DNA of 5,040 bases from Deltaproteobacteria bacterium ADurb.Bin026 (lineage in GTDB: Bacteria > Desulfobacterota > Syntrophorhabdia > Syntrophorhabdales > Syntrophorhabdaceae). Below, one piece after another: positions 1 through 5,029 of this stretch (positions are counted from its first letter, which is position 1; every line of letters begins with the position of its first letter). Position numbers and translations under genes: made by a program. The notes under the pieces are model-generated. The model was not told the origin of the DNA. It searched no databases and worked only from the letters and a program-made list of their open reading frames with translations. The stretch is taken from assembly GCA_002071245.1 (NCBI GenBank), contig MWEV01000077.1, forward strand, positions 1 through 5,040, read 5' to 3'.

Positions 1-813
1 GATCTGGATGGCACGCTGCTTGATGACAATTATTCGTTTTTGGCAGCGCTTCCTGCCCTGAGGCTTATAAAAGAGAATCAGATTCCACTGGTTTTTTGTT
101 CAAGCAAGACAAGAAGTGAGATAGAATACTACAGGCGCCAGATGAACAATTATGATCCATTTGTTTCAGAAAACGGTGGGGGCATATTTATACCGAAGGG
201 CTATTTCAACGATGTTGCAATAAATACACTCGGGAAAACGGACTTTTTGGATGATTATGTTTTTTTACGACTCGGGACTTCTTATCTGCGGTTGAGAAAT
301 GCATTAAATGAATTACACACAAAGGGCTTTTCAGTAAAAGGGTTTGGAGACATGACCATCGAAGATGTTGCCCAAACCATGGGGTTGGACGTACAACAGG
401 CCACAATGTCGAAAAACAGGGATTTCGATGAACCATTTTTTTTCTATGGCAATACGCATGACAAAGAAGCGCTCTTTGATGAAATACACAAAATGGGACT
501 AAAAAAGACCGAAGGGAAGATTTACCATCTGCTTGGGGACAACGATAAAGGAAAGGCAGTTTCTATCTTGACAGGGTTATACCGCAAAAAATATGAAGAG
601 GTTTTCACGGTTGCCATTGGTGATGGGTTAAATGACGTCCCTATGTTTGAACAAGTAGAGTCATGTTTCATTGTTGAGAAAGCCGGAGGTGGACACGATG
701 TACGCATAAACCTTCCAAACCTCATAAAAGCCCAAGGAATAGGTCCGCATGGCTTTAACAGCACAATCCAACATCTTTTTTCCCCGTTTATCAATAATTC
801 ATATGCAAAATAA
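1..813 (+). CDS. mpgP: Mannosyl-3-phosphoglycerate phosphatase-like HAD phosphatase (5' end cut by window edge)
   Basis: Probable phosphatase that dephosphorylates mannosyl-3-phosphoglycerate (or the glucosyl analogue) to the compatible solute mannosylglycerate, in the cytoplasm. The open frame runs from base 1 and 270 residues are visible. All HAD motifs are present (numbering from the first visible residue): motif I DLDGT at 1-5 (nucleophile D1, acid/base D3), motif II Ser in FCSSKTR at 32-38, motif III Lys in DKGKAV (K185), motif IV GDGLND at 207-212 with D208 and D212. SENGGGIFIP (56-65) and NRDFDEPF (139-146) lie in the C2-type cap and are typical of the mannosyl-3-phosphoglycerate phosphatase branch of HAD-IIB. 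Family members are about 260-280 residues, so only a handful of N-terminal residues should be missing. The TTG at base 40 is not the true start, because it would remove motif I. The stop is 5 bp from the convergent dctM stop. The partner synthase is not in view. A glucosyl-3-phosphoglycerate or broader HAD-IIB substrate is possible. Confidence 0.88.
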   Translation, partial: DLDGTLLDDNYSFLAALPALRLIKENQIPLVFCSSKTRSEIEYYRRQMNNYDPFVSENGGGIFIPKGYFNDVAINTLGKTDFLDDYVFLRLGTSYLRLRNALNELHTKGFSVKGFGDMTIEDVAQTMGLDVQQATMSKNRDFDEPFFFYGNTHDKEALFDEIHKMGLKKTEGKIYHLLGDNDKGKAVSILTGLYRKKYEEVFTVAIGDGLNDVPMFEQVESCFIVEKAGGGHDVRINLPNLIKAQGIGPHGFNSTIQHLFSPFINNSYAK

Positions 814-817
814 CAGG

Positions 818-870
818 TTTAGTGTTTTACGATATCTGTCACATAAAGAACGATGTTGGGAAACACTAAA
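818..870. repeat. 10-bp perfect inverted repeat at the convergent gene junction
   Basis: TTTAGTGTTT at 818-827 and its exact reverse complement AAACACTAAA at 861-870, separated by 33 bases. It starts in the 5-bp gap between the phosphatase and dctM stops and runs into the last codons of dctM. It could form an RNA stem at the 3' ends of both convergent transcripts. The stem is AT-rich with a long loop, and there is no T tract on either side, so it is not a convincing intrinsic terminator. It may act as a weak 3'-end structure or be chance. Confidence 0.35.
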
Positions 871-2138
871 ATAAGAATGATTGTTATTAGATTGCACAGA
901 ATAAAGGGGATGGCGGCTTTGTATATGTCCGGCATTGAAATATCATCGGGTGCGATGCCTTTAAATACAAAAAGCAGAAGGCCGAAGGGCGGGGATGTAA
1001 ACCCAATGTCCATTGCAATAAGCATGATTATTCCGAACCACACCGGATTAATCTGATACTGATGAATCAGAGGCATAAAAAGGGGCAGTGTTATCATCAT
1101 CATGGCTATCTGATCCATGAAACATCCAAGAATCAGCATTATGATTATCGTTAAAATAATTAACGTTGTTTTTGAAATCGAAAGGGAAGACATGAACAAG
1201 GTCATGCCGTTTCCTGCACCTGTAAAAGAGATTATTTGACCGAAGCCAACGGAGCCGGCAATAATGAGAAATATCATACAACTAATTTTTGTAGTGACCT
1301 CCAATGATTTCTTTAAGATTGCCAAATTCAGCTTTTTATAAAAGGCTGATAACACAAGCGATCCAAGACATCCCAGTGCCGCGCATTCTGTAGGTGTCGC
1401 CGCACCAAAATAGATAGGGGCGATGACAAGTATGACAACGGAAAAAAGAGGTAAGACAAACAAGAAAAATTCTTTCAGGATAGTGGTTTTGCTATGTTTT
1501 TGTGATTCGTATGCGGGGGCAAGAGATGGCTGAATCAATGCCCTTGTTATTATGTACAACGTATATAGAGATGCCATGATAAGTCCGGGCAATATGCTCC
1601 CCACAAGTATGCCCGCAACGGAGATGTGGGCAACAGAGCCAAGCACTACGGCAAGTGCGCTTGGAGGTATCATCATGGCAAGACCCCCTGAACCGATGAT
1701 TGGGCCTATAATAAATGGCTTTCCATATCCCTTTTTCTTCATTTCCGGGATCAGTATTGAACCGAGCAATGCGGTATTGCTTATTGCCGAACCTGTAAGC
1801 CCGGAAAAAAACGTCGAGGCAGCAACAGAAAGTATACTCAATCTGCCCGGTATCTTCCCAAAAAACTTATCTATGACATTTAAGGCTTTGAAGGCGATGC
1901 CTGATTGAAAGATGATCTCTCCCATAAGGATGAAAAGAGGGATGGGGGTGATTGTAAAGTTGGAGAGTGCACTGTAAATGCTCAAAGAGAGTTGCTTAAC
2001 ACCTTGAACGCCACCCATGAAAATAAACGAACCAATAACGTTTATAAACAGAAAAGAAAATGAAACAGGTACCCCAATAAAAATGAGGATGGAAAAACTG
2101 ATGAAAAAAAACAGGAGAATTGACCACCATTCTATCAT
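819..2138 (-). CDS. dctM: TRAP transporter large permease subunit DctM
   Basis: Large membrane subunit of a tripartite ATP-independent periplasmic (TRAP) transporter. It is the ion-coupled channel-forming part that takes substrate from the DctP binding protein. The 439 residues are almost all hydrophobic segments, as expected for this roughly 425-450 residue family. Family motifs appear in order: FSGLTGSAISNTALLGS (111-127), which resembles the conserved serine/glycine hairpin loop, followed by PEMKKKGYGK; GGLAMMIPPSA (151-161), matching the GxxIPPS loop; GAATPTECAALG (245-256), matching GxxTPTEAAA; GCFMDQIAMMMITLPLFMP (338-356); and GFTSPPFGLLLF (379-390), matching the TPPxG loop near the ion and substrate sites. 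The ATG overlaps the dctQ stop as ATGA, so translation is probably coupled. No strong ribosome binding site precedes it. It is the last gene of the operon and ends 5 bp from the convergent phosphatase gene. Confidence 0.97.
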   Translation of the reverse strand: MIEWWSILLFFFISFSILIFIGVPVSFSFLFINVIGSFIFMGGVQGVKQLSLSIYSALSNFTITPIPLFILMGEIIFQSGIAFKALNVIDKFFGKIPGRLSILSVAASTFFSGLTGSAISNTALLGSILIPEMKKKGYGKPFIIGPIIGSGGLAMMIPPSALAVVLGSVAHISVAGILVGSILPGLIMASLYTLYIITRALIQPSLAPAYESQKHSKTTILKEFFLFVLPLFSVVILVIAPIYFGAATPTECAALGCLGSLVLSAFYKKLNLAILKKSLEVTTKISCMIFLIIAGSVGFGQIISFTGAGNGMTLFMSSLSISKTTLIILTIIIMLILGCFMDQIAMMMITLPLFMPLIHQYQINPVWFGIIMLIAMDIGFTSPPFGLLLFVFKGIAPDDISMPDIYKAAIPFILCNLITIILILVFPNIVLYVTDIVKH

Positions 2139-2620
2139 TTGTTTTCGCTATCCGCTGAAAATATTTTGACAACAAATTCAATGAACATAAAAAAAGAACC
2201 TATTGGCAAAGGCATCAGTATTATCCATTTTTGTATCTCAAGCGCCTTGATGACGGGAGTTTTAAGATTGAACTGCTCATAAACTGTCCACCCGGAGAAA
2301 AAAGATATCAATAAAACCGTCAGCGCACCTATAACGCTTGACAGGCAATATAGGATTTTTCTCTTGTCACTGCCTATATTGTTTAAGAGAACGTCGAGCC
2401 TAACATGCCCATCTTTTCTTAAAACCCATGCAGCGCCCAAAAAGGTTATATAGACCTGAAGGTATTCAGAAATCTCCACAGTCCACATTAGCGGTTTGTT
2501 CAAGATTTGCCGCATTGCTACCTCGGTGCATATGGAAAACATGATAAAGAGGATTAAAAAGCCGGAAACCATTGCCATTTTGCTGATAATACAGTTCAAT
2601 AGTCTTGACATATTTACCAT
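2135..2620 (-). CDS. dctQ: TRAP transporter small permease subunit DctQ
   Basis: Small membrane subunit of the TRAP transporter, which pairs with DctM to form the inner-membrane complex. At 161 residues it is of normal family length and has four hydrophobic segments at about 13-34, 50-67, 89-110 and 131-152. The family signature is clear: W46 and the stretch VEISEYLQVYITFLGAAW (48-65), followed by VLRKDGHVRLDVLL (66-79), equivalent to the usual EisrYLfvwltFLGaa and GghvrvDvl pattern. The chosen ATG lies 13 bp after the dctP stop. A second ATG at codon 4 (2611-2609) is equally possible, as neither has a clear Shine-Dalgarno sequence, which suggests translation depends on coupling to dctP. The 3' end overlaps dctM by 4 bp. 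Confidence 0.94.
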   Translation of the reverse strand: MVNMSRLLNCIISKMAMVSGFLILFIMFSICTEVAMRQILNKPLMWTVEISEYLQVYITFLGAAWVLRKDGHVRLDVLLNNIGSDKRKILYCLSSVIGALTVLLISFFSGWTVYEQFNLKTPVIKALEIQKWIILMPLPIGSFFMFIEFVVKIFSADSENK

Positions 2621-2633
2621 GGTTGCAAATAAA

Positions 2634-3599
2634 TCATTTTTTAAAAAGTTGTTTGATCCTTAAGGCGTTTGAAGGGCTTTTCACACTTATTCTATCCCAA
2701 GCAGCTTTGTCAGCATTTTTCAGATAATATTCCTCTTCCTCGCCGGAAAAATTTATTACACCTATGCCTCTATTTTTTAAAAATACCTTTTCATCATTTG
2801 CCATCTGTTGCGATAATTCATAGCTATGCCTTTCTGTTTTTTCAATAACGCTATGGAACAATCTTTTTGCATTACTGTCGAGCCTATTCCATGTTTTGAG
2901 GTTTATGAGGATACACACATCGGTTTGGTAAAAACCCGGATATACAACATATTTAATGACTTCATGCCAGCCAAGGTCAGTTACGCCAATCGATGGCCAA
3001 CCGAAACCATCGACCACCCCTCTTTCAAGGGCTATATATAATTCGCCCGGGGCCAGTGTGACCGCTGTCCCGCCCAGTGCCCTTACAAAGGGCTCATAGA
3101 TTGGGGTTACCCTTATCTTGAGCCCCTTAAAGTCGGGTTTCTTAATATGTTTTTTAAGGTAAAAATGATATCTGGTCCCGCCGGTAATCTTTCCAAGGTA
3201 ATATATACCGAGTTTATCACTTATAAGACCCTGATAAAATTGATAGATTCCTTTGTCCCTTTCTTCCCAGGGTAAATAAGGCGAAAGTTTCATTGTATCT
3301 GCCTCGGGAAGTTGTGGAACAAAATATGCGCCAGGAAGCAAGGCAACATCAACAACACCATTTTTTAGAGCCTCGATCTGCTCAAAGGGCGGTATAGACT
3401 CAGGTCCACCAACGAATTGAAACGTAATCGTTCTATCCGATTCTTTTTCAATCATGTCTGTAAATATTTCAAAATTTTTTGACCACACGCTGTTCTTTGT
3501 TGTGAATGTAATTGTTTTCAGGGATATGGCAGCAGTTTCATTGCAGAATGCAACCAAAACCAGAAACATACACACAAATATATATAGACAACGAATCAT
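2634..3599 (-). CDS. dctP: TRAP transporter periplasmic substrate-binding protein DctP
   Basis: Periplasmic solute receptor of the TRAP system, which captures an organic-acid-type ligand and delivers it to DctQ/DctM. It has 321 residues. The N-terminus is a Sec signal peptide: Arg at position 3, a hydrophobic core at about 5-18, and likely cleavage after A24 (ETAA|IS). Cys19 does not sit in a proper lipobox, because Phe precedes it. The mature part carries the DctP landmarks: FEQIEALKNGVVDVAL (72-87), and GLKIRV (159-164), where R163 is the conserved Arg that usually salt-bridges the substrate carboxylate. These are followed by ALGGTAVTLAPGELYIAL (174-191) and ERGVVDGFGWP (192-202), the classic E-Y-AL-x-GVVDG block. 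Only a weak purine stretch (GCGAGAAA) precedes the ATG. It begins 11 bp after the regulator stop and is followed by dctQ. The substrate cannot be told from sequence; a carboxylate is expected from R163. Confidence 0.95.
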   Translation of the reverse strand: MIRCLYIFVCMFLVLVAFCNETAAISLKTITFTTKNSVWSKNFEIFTDMIEKESDRTITFQFVGGPESIPPFEQIEALKNGVVDVALLPGAYFVPQLPEADTMKLSPYLPWEERDKGIYQFYQGLISDKLGIYYLGKITGGTRYHFYLKKHIKKPDFKGLKIRVTPIYEPFVRALGGTAVTLAPGELYIALERGVVDGFGWPSIGVTDLGWHEVIKYVVYPGFYQTDVCILINLKTWNRLDSNAKRLFHSVIEKTERHSYELSQQMANDEKVFLKNRGIGVINFSGEEEEYYLKNADKAAWDRISVKSPSNALRIKQLFKK

Positions 3600-3610
3600 T
3601 TTCTCGCGCT

Positions 3611-4303
3611 TTATGTGGGTTCTTCCATCAATGAAGACAGCTTGTCTTTGTTTATAATCATGATCTTTTGTCGCCCTTTGGATATTAGGTTCAATTTTTC
3701 AAGATAATTTAAAACATTTGTGACGGTCACCCTTGACAGACCTGTCAGGCTTGCCAGGTCTTCGTGTGTCAACCTCTTCTCTATTACAATACCGTCTTTT
3801 GTAGAAAATCCAACTTCGTCAAGAAGCTTAAGGATGATATGGACAACCCTTTTTTGGGCATCAAGAAAAGTCAGGTCTTCAACCTGCAACCCGAGTAGTC
3901 GCAATTTTCTGATTATTGAGGTTATTATAAGGAATGAAATGCGAGGATGTTTTTGTATAAGCGTTTCTGCGTCTTCAATTTTAATACAGCAAACCCTCGA
4001 TGTAAGCATTGCTGTTGCCGTGGCAAAATATGGATATCGGTCAAAGGCTGCGCTTTCACCGAAAAACGTATTATTTTCTTGGATGGCAAGGATCTTTTCA
4101 GATCCATCCTCCTTAAATATGCTAACCTTTACCTTACCGTCTTTGAGAAAATAAAAATATTTACTTGGTTCACCCTGAAGATAGATTATTTCGCCTGGAT
4201 TATAATTTTTTGTAGCCGATGTTGAAAGCAGAAGCATTAATTCCTCAGAAAAACCGCCTACATTATCAACTACATAAGGAGAATCTGGAAAATATTCTGC
4301 CAT
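3611..4303 (-). CDS. Crp/Fnr-family transcriptional regulator
   Basis: 230-residue DNA-binding regulator and first gene of the TRAP operon. The N-terminal cyclic-nucleotide-binding-type beta-roll spans about 15-110 (GEIIYLQGEPSKYFYFLKDG at 37-56, FGESAAFDRYPYFATATA at 81-98). A long dimerisation helix follows at about 118-148, then a winged helix domain. The helix-turn-helix is LTHEDLASLTGLSRVTVTNV (178-197), continuing into NYLEKLNLISKGRQ. Against E. coli CRP (SRETVGR), the recognition helix reads SRVTVTN: Arg180 is kept as R191, Glu181 becomes V192 and Arg185 becomes N196. In the pocket, the GE pair (82-83) remains, but the Arg that holds the cAMP phosphate is replaced in YFATATA (F93). There are no Fnr-type N-terminal cysteines. 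The ATG at 4303 is preferred: an AGG lies 9 bases upstream and the domain begins at once. The frame stays open to 4555, but that extension is antisense to the small membrane-protein ORF. Likely an autoregulator and regulator of dctPQM; the ligand is unknown. Confidence 0.93.
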   Translation of the reverse strand: MAEYFPDSPYVVDNVGGFSEELMLLLSTSATKNYNPGEIIYLQGEPSKYFYFLKDGKVKVSIFKEDGSEKILAIQENNTFFGESAAFDRYPYFATATAMLTSRVCCIKIEDAETLIQKHPRISFLIITSIIRKLRLLGLQVEDLTFLDAQKRVVHIILKLLDEVGFSTKDGIVIEKRLTHEDLASLTGLSRVTVTNVLNYLEKLNLISKGRQKIMIINKDKLSSLMEEPT

Positions 4304-4323
4304 AAACACCCGCCTTTTCTTTA

Positions 4324-4332
4324 AAAATAGCA
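4324..4332 (-). promoter_or_regulatory. Candidate extended -10 of the regulator/TRAP operon promoter
   Basis: On the - strand the sequence reads TGCTATTTT: an extended TGn followed by a 4/6 match to TATAAT. A weak -35 (TGTAAA, 4352-4347) lies 17 bases upstream, inside the inverted repeat. The start would fall near 4317, giving a leader of about 14 bases that begins at the AAAAGG ribosome binding site of the regulator. An alternative -10, TAAAAT at 4350-4345, would give a longer leader but lacks a -35. If the extended -10 is used, protein bound at 4337-4352 would block RNA polymerase, implying autorepression. This is a motif reading only. Confidence 0.35.
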
Positions 4333-4336
4333 TTAA

Positions 4337-4352
4337 TGTAACGTATTTTACA
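4337..4352. promoter_or_regulatory. Crp/Fnr-type operator, inverted repeat TGTAA-N6-TTACA
   Basis: TGTAACGTATTTTACA is a perfect pair of 5-bp half-sites with a 6-bp spacer, the same geometry as the CRP site TGTGA-N6-TCACA. It sits in the 88-bp gap between the Crp/Fnr-type gene (start 4303, leftward) and the small ORF (start 4392, rightward). Its centre is about 40 bp upstream of the start expected from TATAAT at 4372-4377, close to the -41.5 class II activator position. On the other side it overlaps the presumed leftward -35. It is probably the site of the neighbouring regulator, able to activate rightward and repress leftward; binding is inferred. I found no second copy in the window. Confidence 0.6.
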
Positions 4353-4377
4353 GAAAAAAAGAACGTGAGCTTATAAT
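4347..4377 (+). promoter_or_regulatory. Promoter of the small divergent transcription unit
   Basis: A perfect consensus -10 TATAAT occurs at 4372-4377. TTTACA at 4347-4352 matches the -35 consensus at 5 of 6 positions, but the spacer is 19 bases, two longer than ideal, and the -35 coincides with the right half of the operator. This pattern of a good -10 with a poor or badly spaced -35 overlapped by an activator site is typical of class II Crp/Fnr-dependent promoters. The expected start is near 4384, only about 8 bases before the ATG at 4392. Confidence 0.6.
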
Positions 4378-4391
4378 ATGGCTTAAAGAGG

Positions 4392-4544
4392 ATGCAACCA
4401 ATCATTACTTTTGAAATAATAATGACCGTGGTCGTAATCATTGCGGCATTTGGAATTATCGCCGTATTTGTTGCTGGGACAATTAATAAAGGCAGAAAAA
4501 AAGATAAAAAGATTATGAAAAGAGAAGGGCAAAACGCATCATAG
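4392..4544 (+). CDS. Small single-pass membrane protein, 50 residues, unknown function
   Basis: I do not recognise this protein. The ORF begins MQPIITFEIIMTVVVIIAAF and has one hydrophobic segment at about residues 9-29, followed by a strongly basic tail (NKGRKKDKKIMKREGQ, 32-47). By the positive-inside rule the tail should be cytoplasmic and the N-terminus outside. Support comes from context: a consensus -10 just upstream, a strong terminator 44 bases after the stop, and a Crp/Fnr-like operator shared with the divergent regulator. The start is uncertain. AAAGAGG directly abuts the ATG, leaving no normal spacing, and the expected transcript start is only about 8 bases before it. The ATG at codon 11 (4422) would give a 40-residue protein that keeps most of the membrane segment. 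Alternatives are a regulatory RNA with an incidental ORF, a type I toxin-like peptide, or a small accessory subunit of a membrane complex. Confidence 0.5.
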   Translation: MQPIITFEIIMTVVVIIAAFGIIAVFVAGTINKGRKKDKKIMKREGQNAS

Positions 4545-4588
4545 AGCAGATGCATTGAGGCACATTGTAGCTTTGATGCGGGTTGTTG

Positions 4589-4635
4589 TTGTCCGGGAAG
4601 GGTTTTCTCTGGGTCTTCCCGGACAAACCTTTTTT
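4589..4635 (+). terminator. Strong intrinsic (rho-independent) terminator
   Basis: TTGTCCGGGAAG at 4589-4600 pairs perfectly over 12 bp with CTTCCCGGACAA at 4615-4626, with a 14-base loop. ACC and then six T (4630-4635) follow. There is no T tract on the opposite strand side, so it works rightward. It closes the short transcription unit starting near 4384, giving a predicted RNA of about 250 bases. Confidence 0.9.
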
Positions 4636-4704
4636 ATGCATCAGTTAGTCTTCATGAAATGATACATTCGCCACTAAAAATAATAGTTACAATACATTAA
4701 TGGG

Positions 4705-4972
4705 TAAATGGCAGAGGAAGGACCTCCTTTAATCGATCTTCTTATTACGGATGATTGGATATCTTTGCCGATGATGTGGTAGCTGCCGCCATATTGGACA
4801 GACTATTACATCACTGCTATCCCTTCTTCATTCAAGGGAAAAGCATTATACATCAAAATGATGGGGAAAAAGAAGGGGCAATAAAAAACATGAAAAGAAT
4901 CAAAAGTTTATAAAAACAATGGGTGGACTAAAATTGGTGAAAATAGTGGATTAGTTTTGATAAGGATTGACA
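4705..4972 (+). mobile_element. Decayed right-end remnant of an IS21-family insertion sequence
   Basis: The remnant holds the broken istB C-terminus and, beyond it, a typical IS21-family right end. Two related 23-base units starting GTGGACTAAAATTGG (from 4923) and GTGGATTAGTTTTGA (from 4946) agree at 14 of 23 positions, like the repeated transposase-binding units of this family. The end finishes in TTGACA at 4967-4972, with the CA terminus expected for IS21 elements. istA, the first two-thirds of istB and the left end are missing; the left boundary given is approximate. No target duplication can be identified because only one end survives. The assignment comes from remembered family features, not from a database match. 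Confidence 0.62.
4732..4884 (+). pseudogene. istB fragment (IS21 transposition helper ATPase), C-terminal remnant with frame changes
   Basis: In the frame of 4761-4850 the translation reads IFADDVVAAAILDRLLHHCY, then PFFIQGKS. This matches the conserved C-terminus of IstB-type ATPases (typically FaDDvvAaAILDRLLHHs...i.G.SYRl). An in-frame TGA at 4752 closes this frame upstream. The preceding LITDDW (4741-4758), which fits the sequence before FADD (with its conserved Trp) or a decayed Walker B, lies in another frame. After GKS the fit continues as LYIKMMGKKKGQ and a TAA at 4882-4884, again in the other frame. At least two frame changes and the loss of the Walker A region make it non-functional. 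Confidence 0.62.
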
Positions 4973-5001
4973 ACCCTGAAATATTCCATGACATTAATCT
5001 G

Positions 5002-5029
5002 TTGCAAATCTGTATAAATCATGTATAAT
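5002..5029 (+). promoter_or_regulatory. Candidate promoter reading out of the window
   Basis: A consensus -10 TATAAT lies at 5024-5029, with TTGCAA (4/6 match to the -35) at 5002-5007 and a 16-base spacer. It would serve a rightward gene beyond the window edge, as no ORF starts in the remaining bases. The element TGTATAA occurs twice, at 5011-5017 and 5022-5028, 11 bases apart. Nothing else is visible between the insertion-sequence end at 4972 and the window edge. Confidence 0.4.

Noticed and set aside
40..42. TTG as the start of the phosphatase gene
   Set aside because: It would delete the catalytic DLDGT motif, which is encoded in frame at bases 1-15. The gene clearly continues to the left of the window.
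522..794. 90-codon open frame on the - strand opposite the phosphatase gene
   Set aside because: It is antisense to HAD motifs III and IV, which are conserved in the + frame, and has no recognisable features.
853..1908. Open frames on the + strand opposite dctM
   Set aside because: They are shadows of the strongly supported dctM frame, with low complexity and no motifs.
3542..3544. Cys19 of DctP as a lipoprotein attachment site
   Set aside because: The residue before the Cys is Phe, which does not fit a lipobox. An ordinary signal peptidase I cut after A24 fits better.
3720..4225. Long open frames on the + strand opposite the regulator gene
   Set aside because: They have no recognisable domains, overlap a clearly real gene, and have the composition of antisense shadows.
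4304..4555. 84-residue hydrophobic N-terminal extension of the Crp/Fnr-type protein
   Set aside because: It is the antisense reading of the small membrane-protein ORF and the intergenic region. The extension would put a membrane-like segment before a cytoplasmic regulator. The ATG at 4303 has an upstream AGG and begins directly at the sensor domain.
4700..4776. Small ORFs MGKWQRKDLL and MAEEGPPLIDLL... as genes
   Set aside because: They are 10 and 24 codons long, without ribosome binding sites, and the second is better explained as part of the decayed istB.
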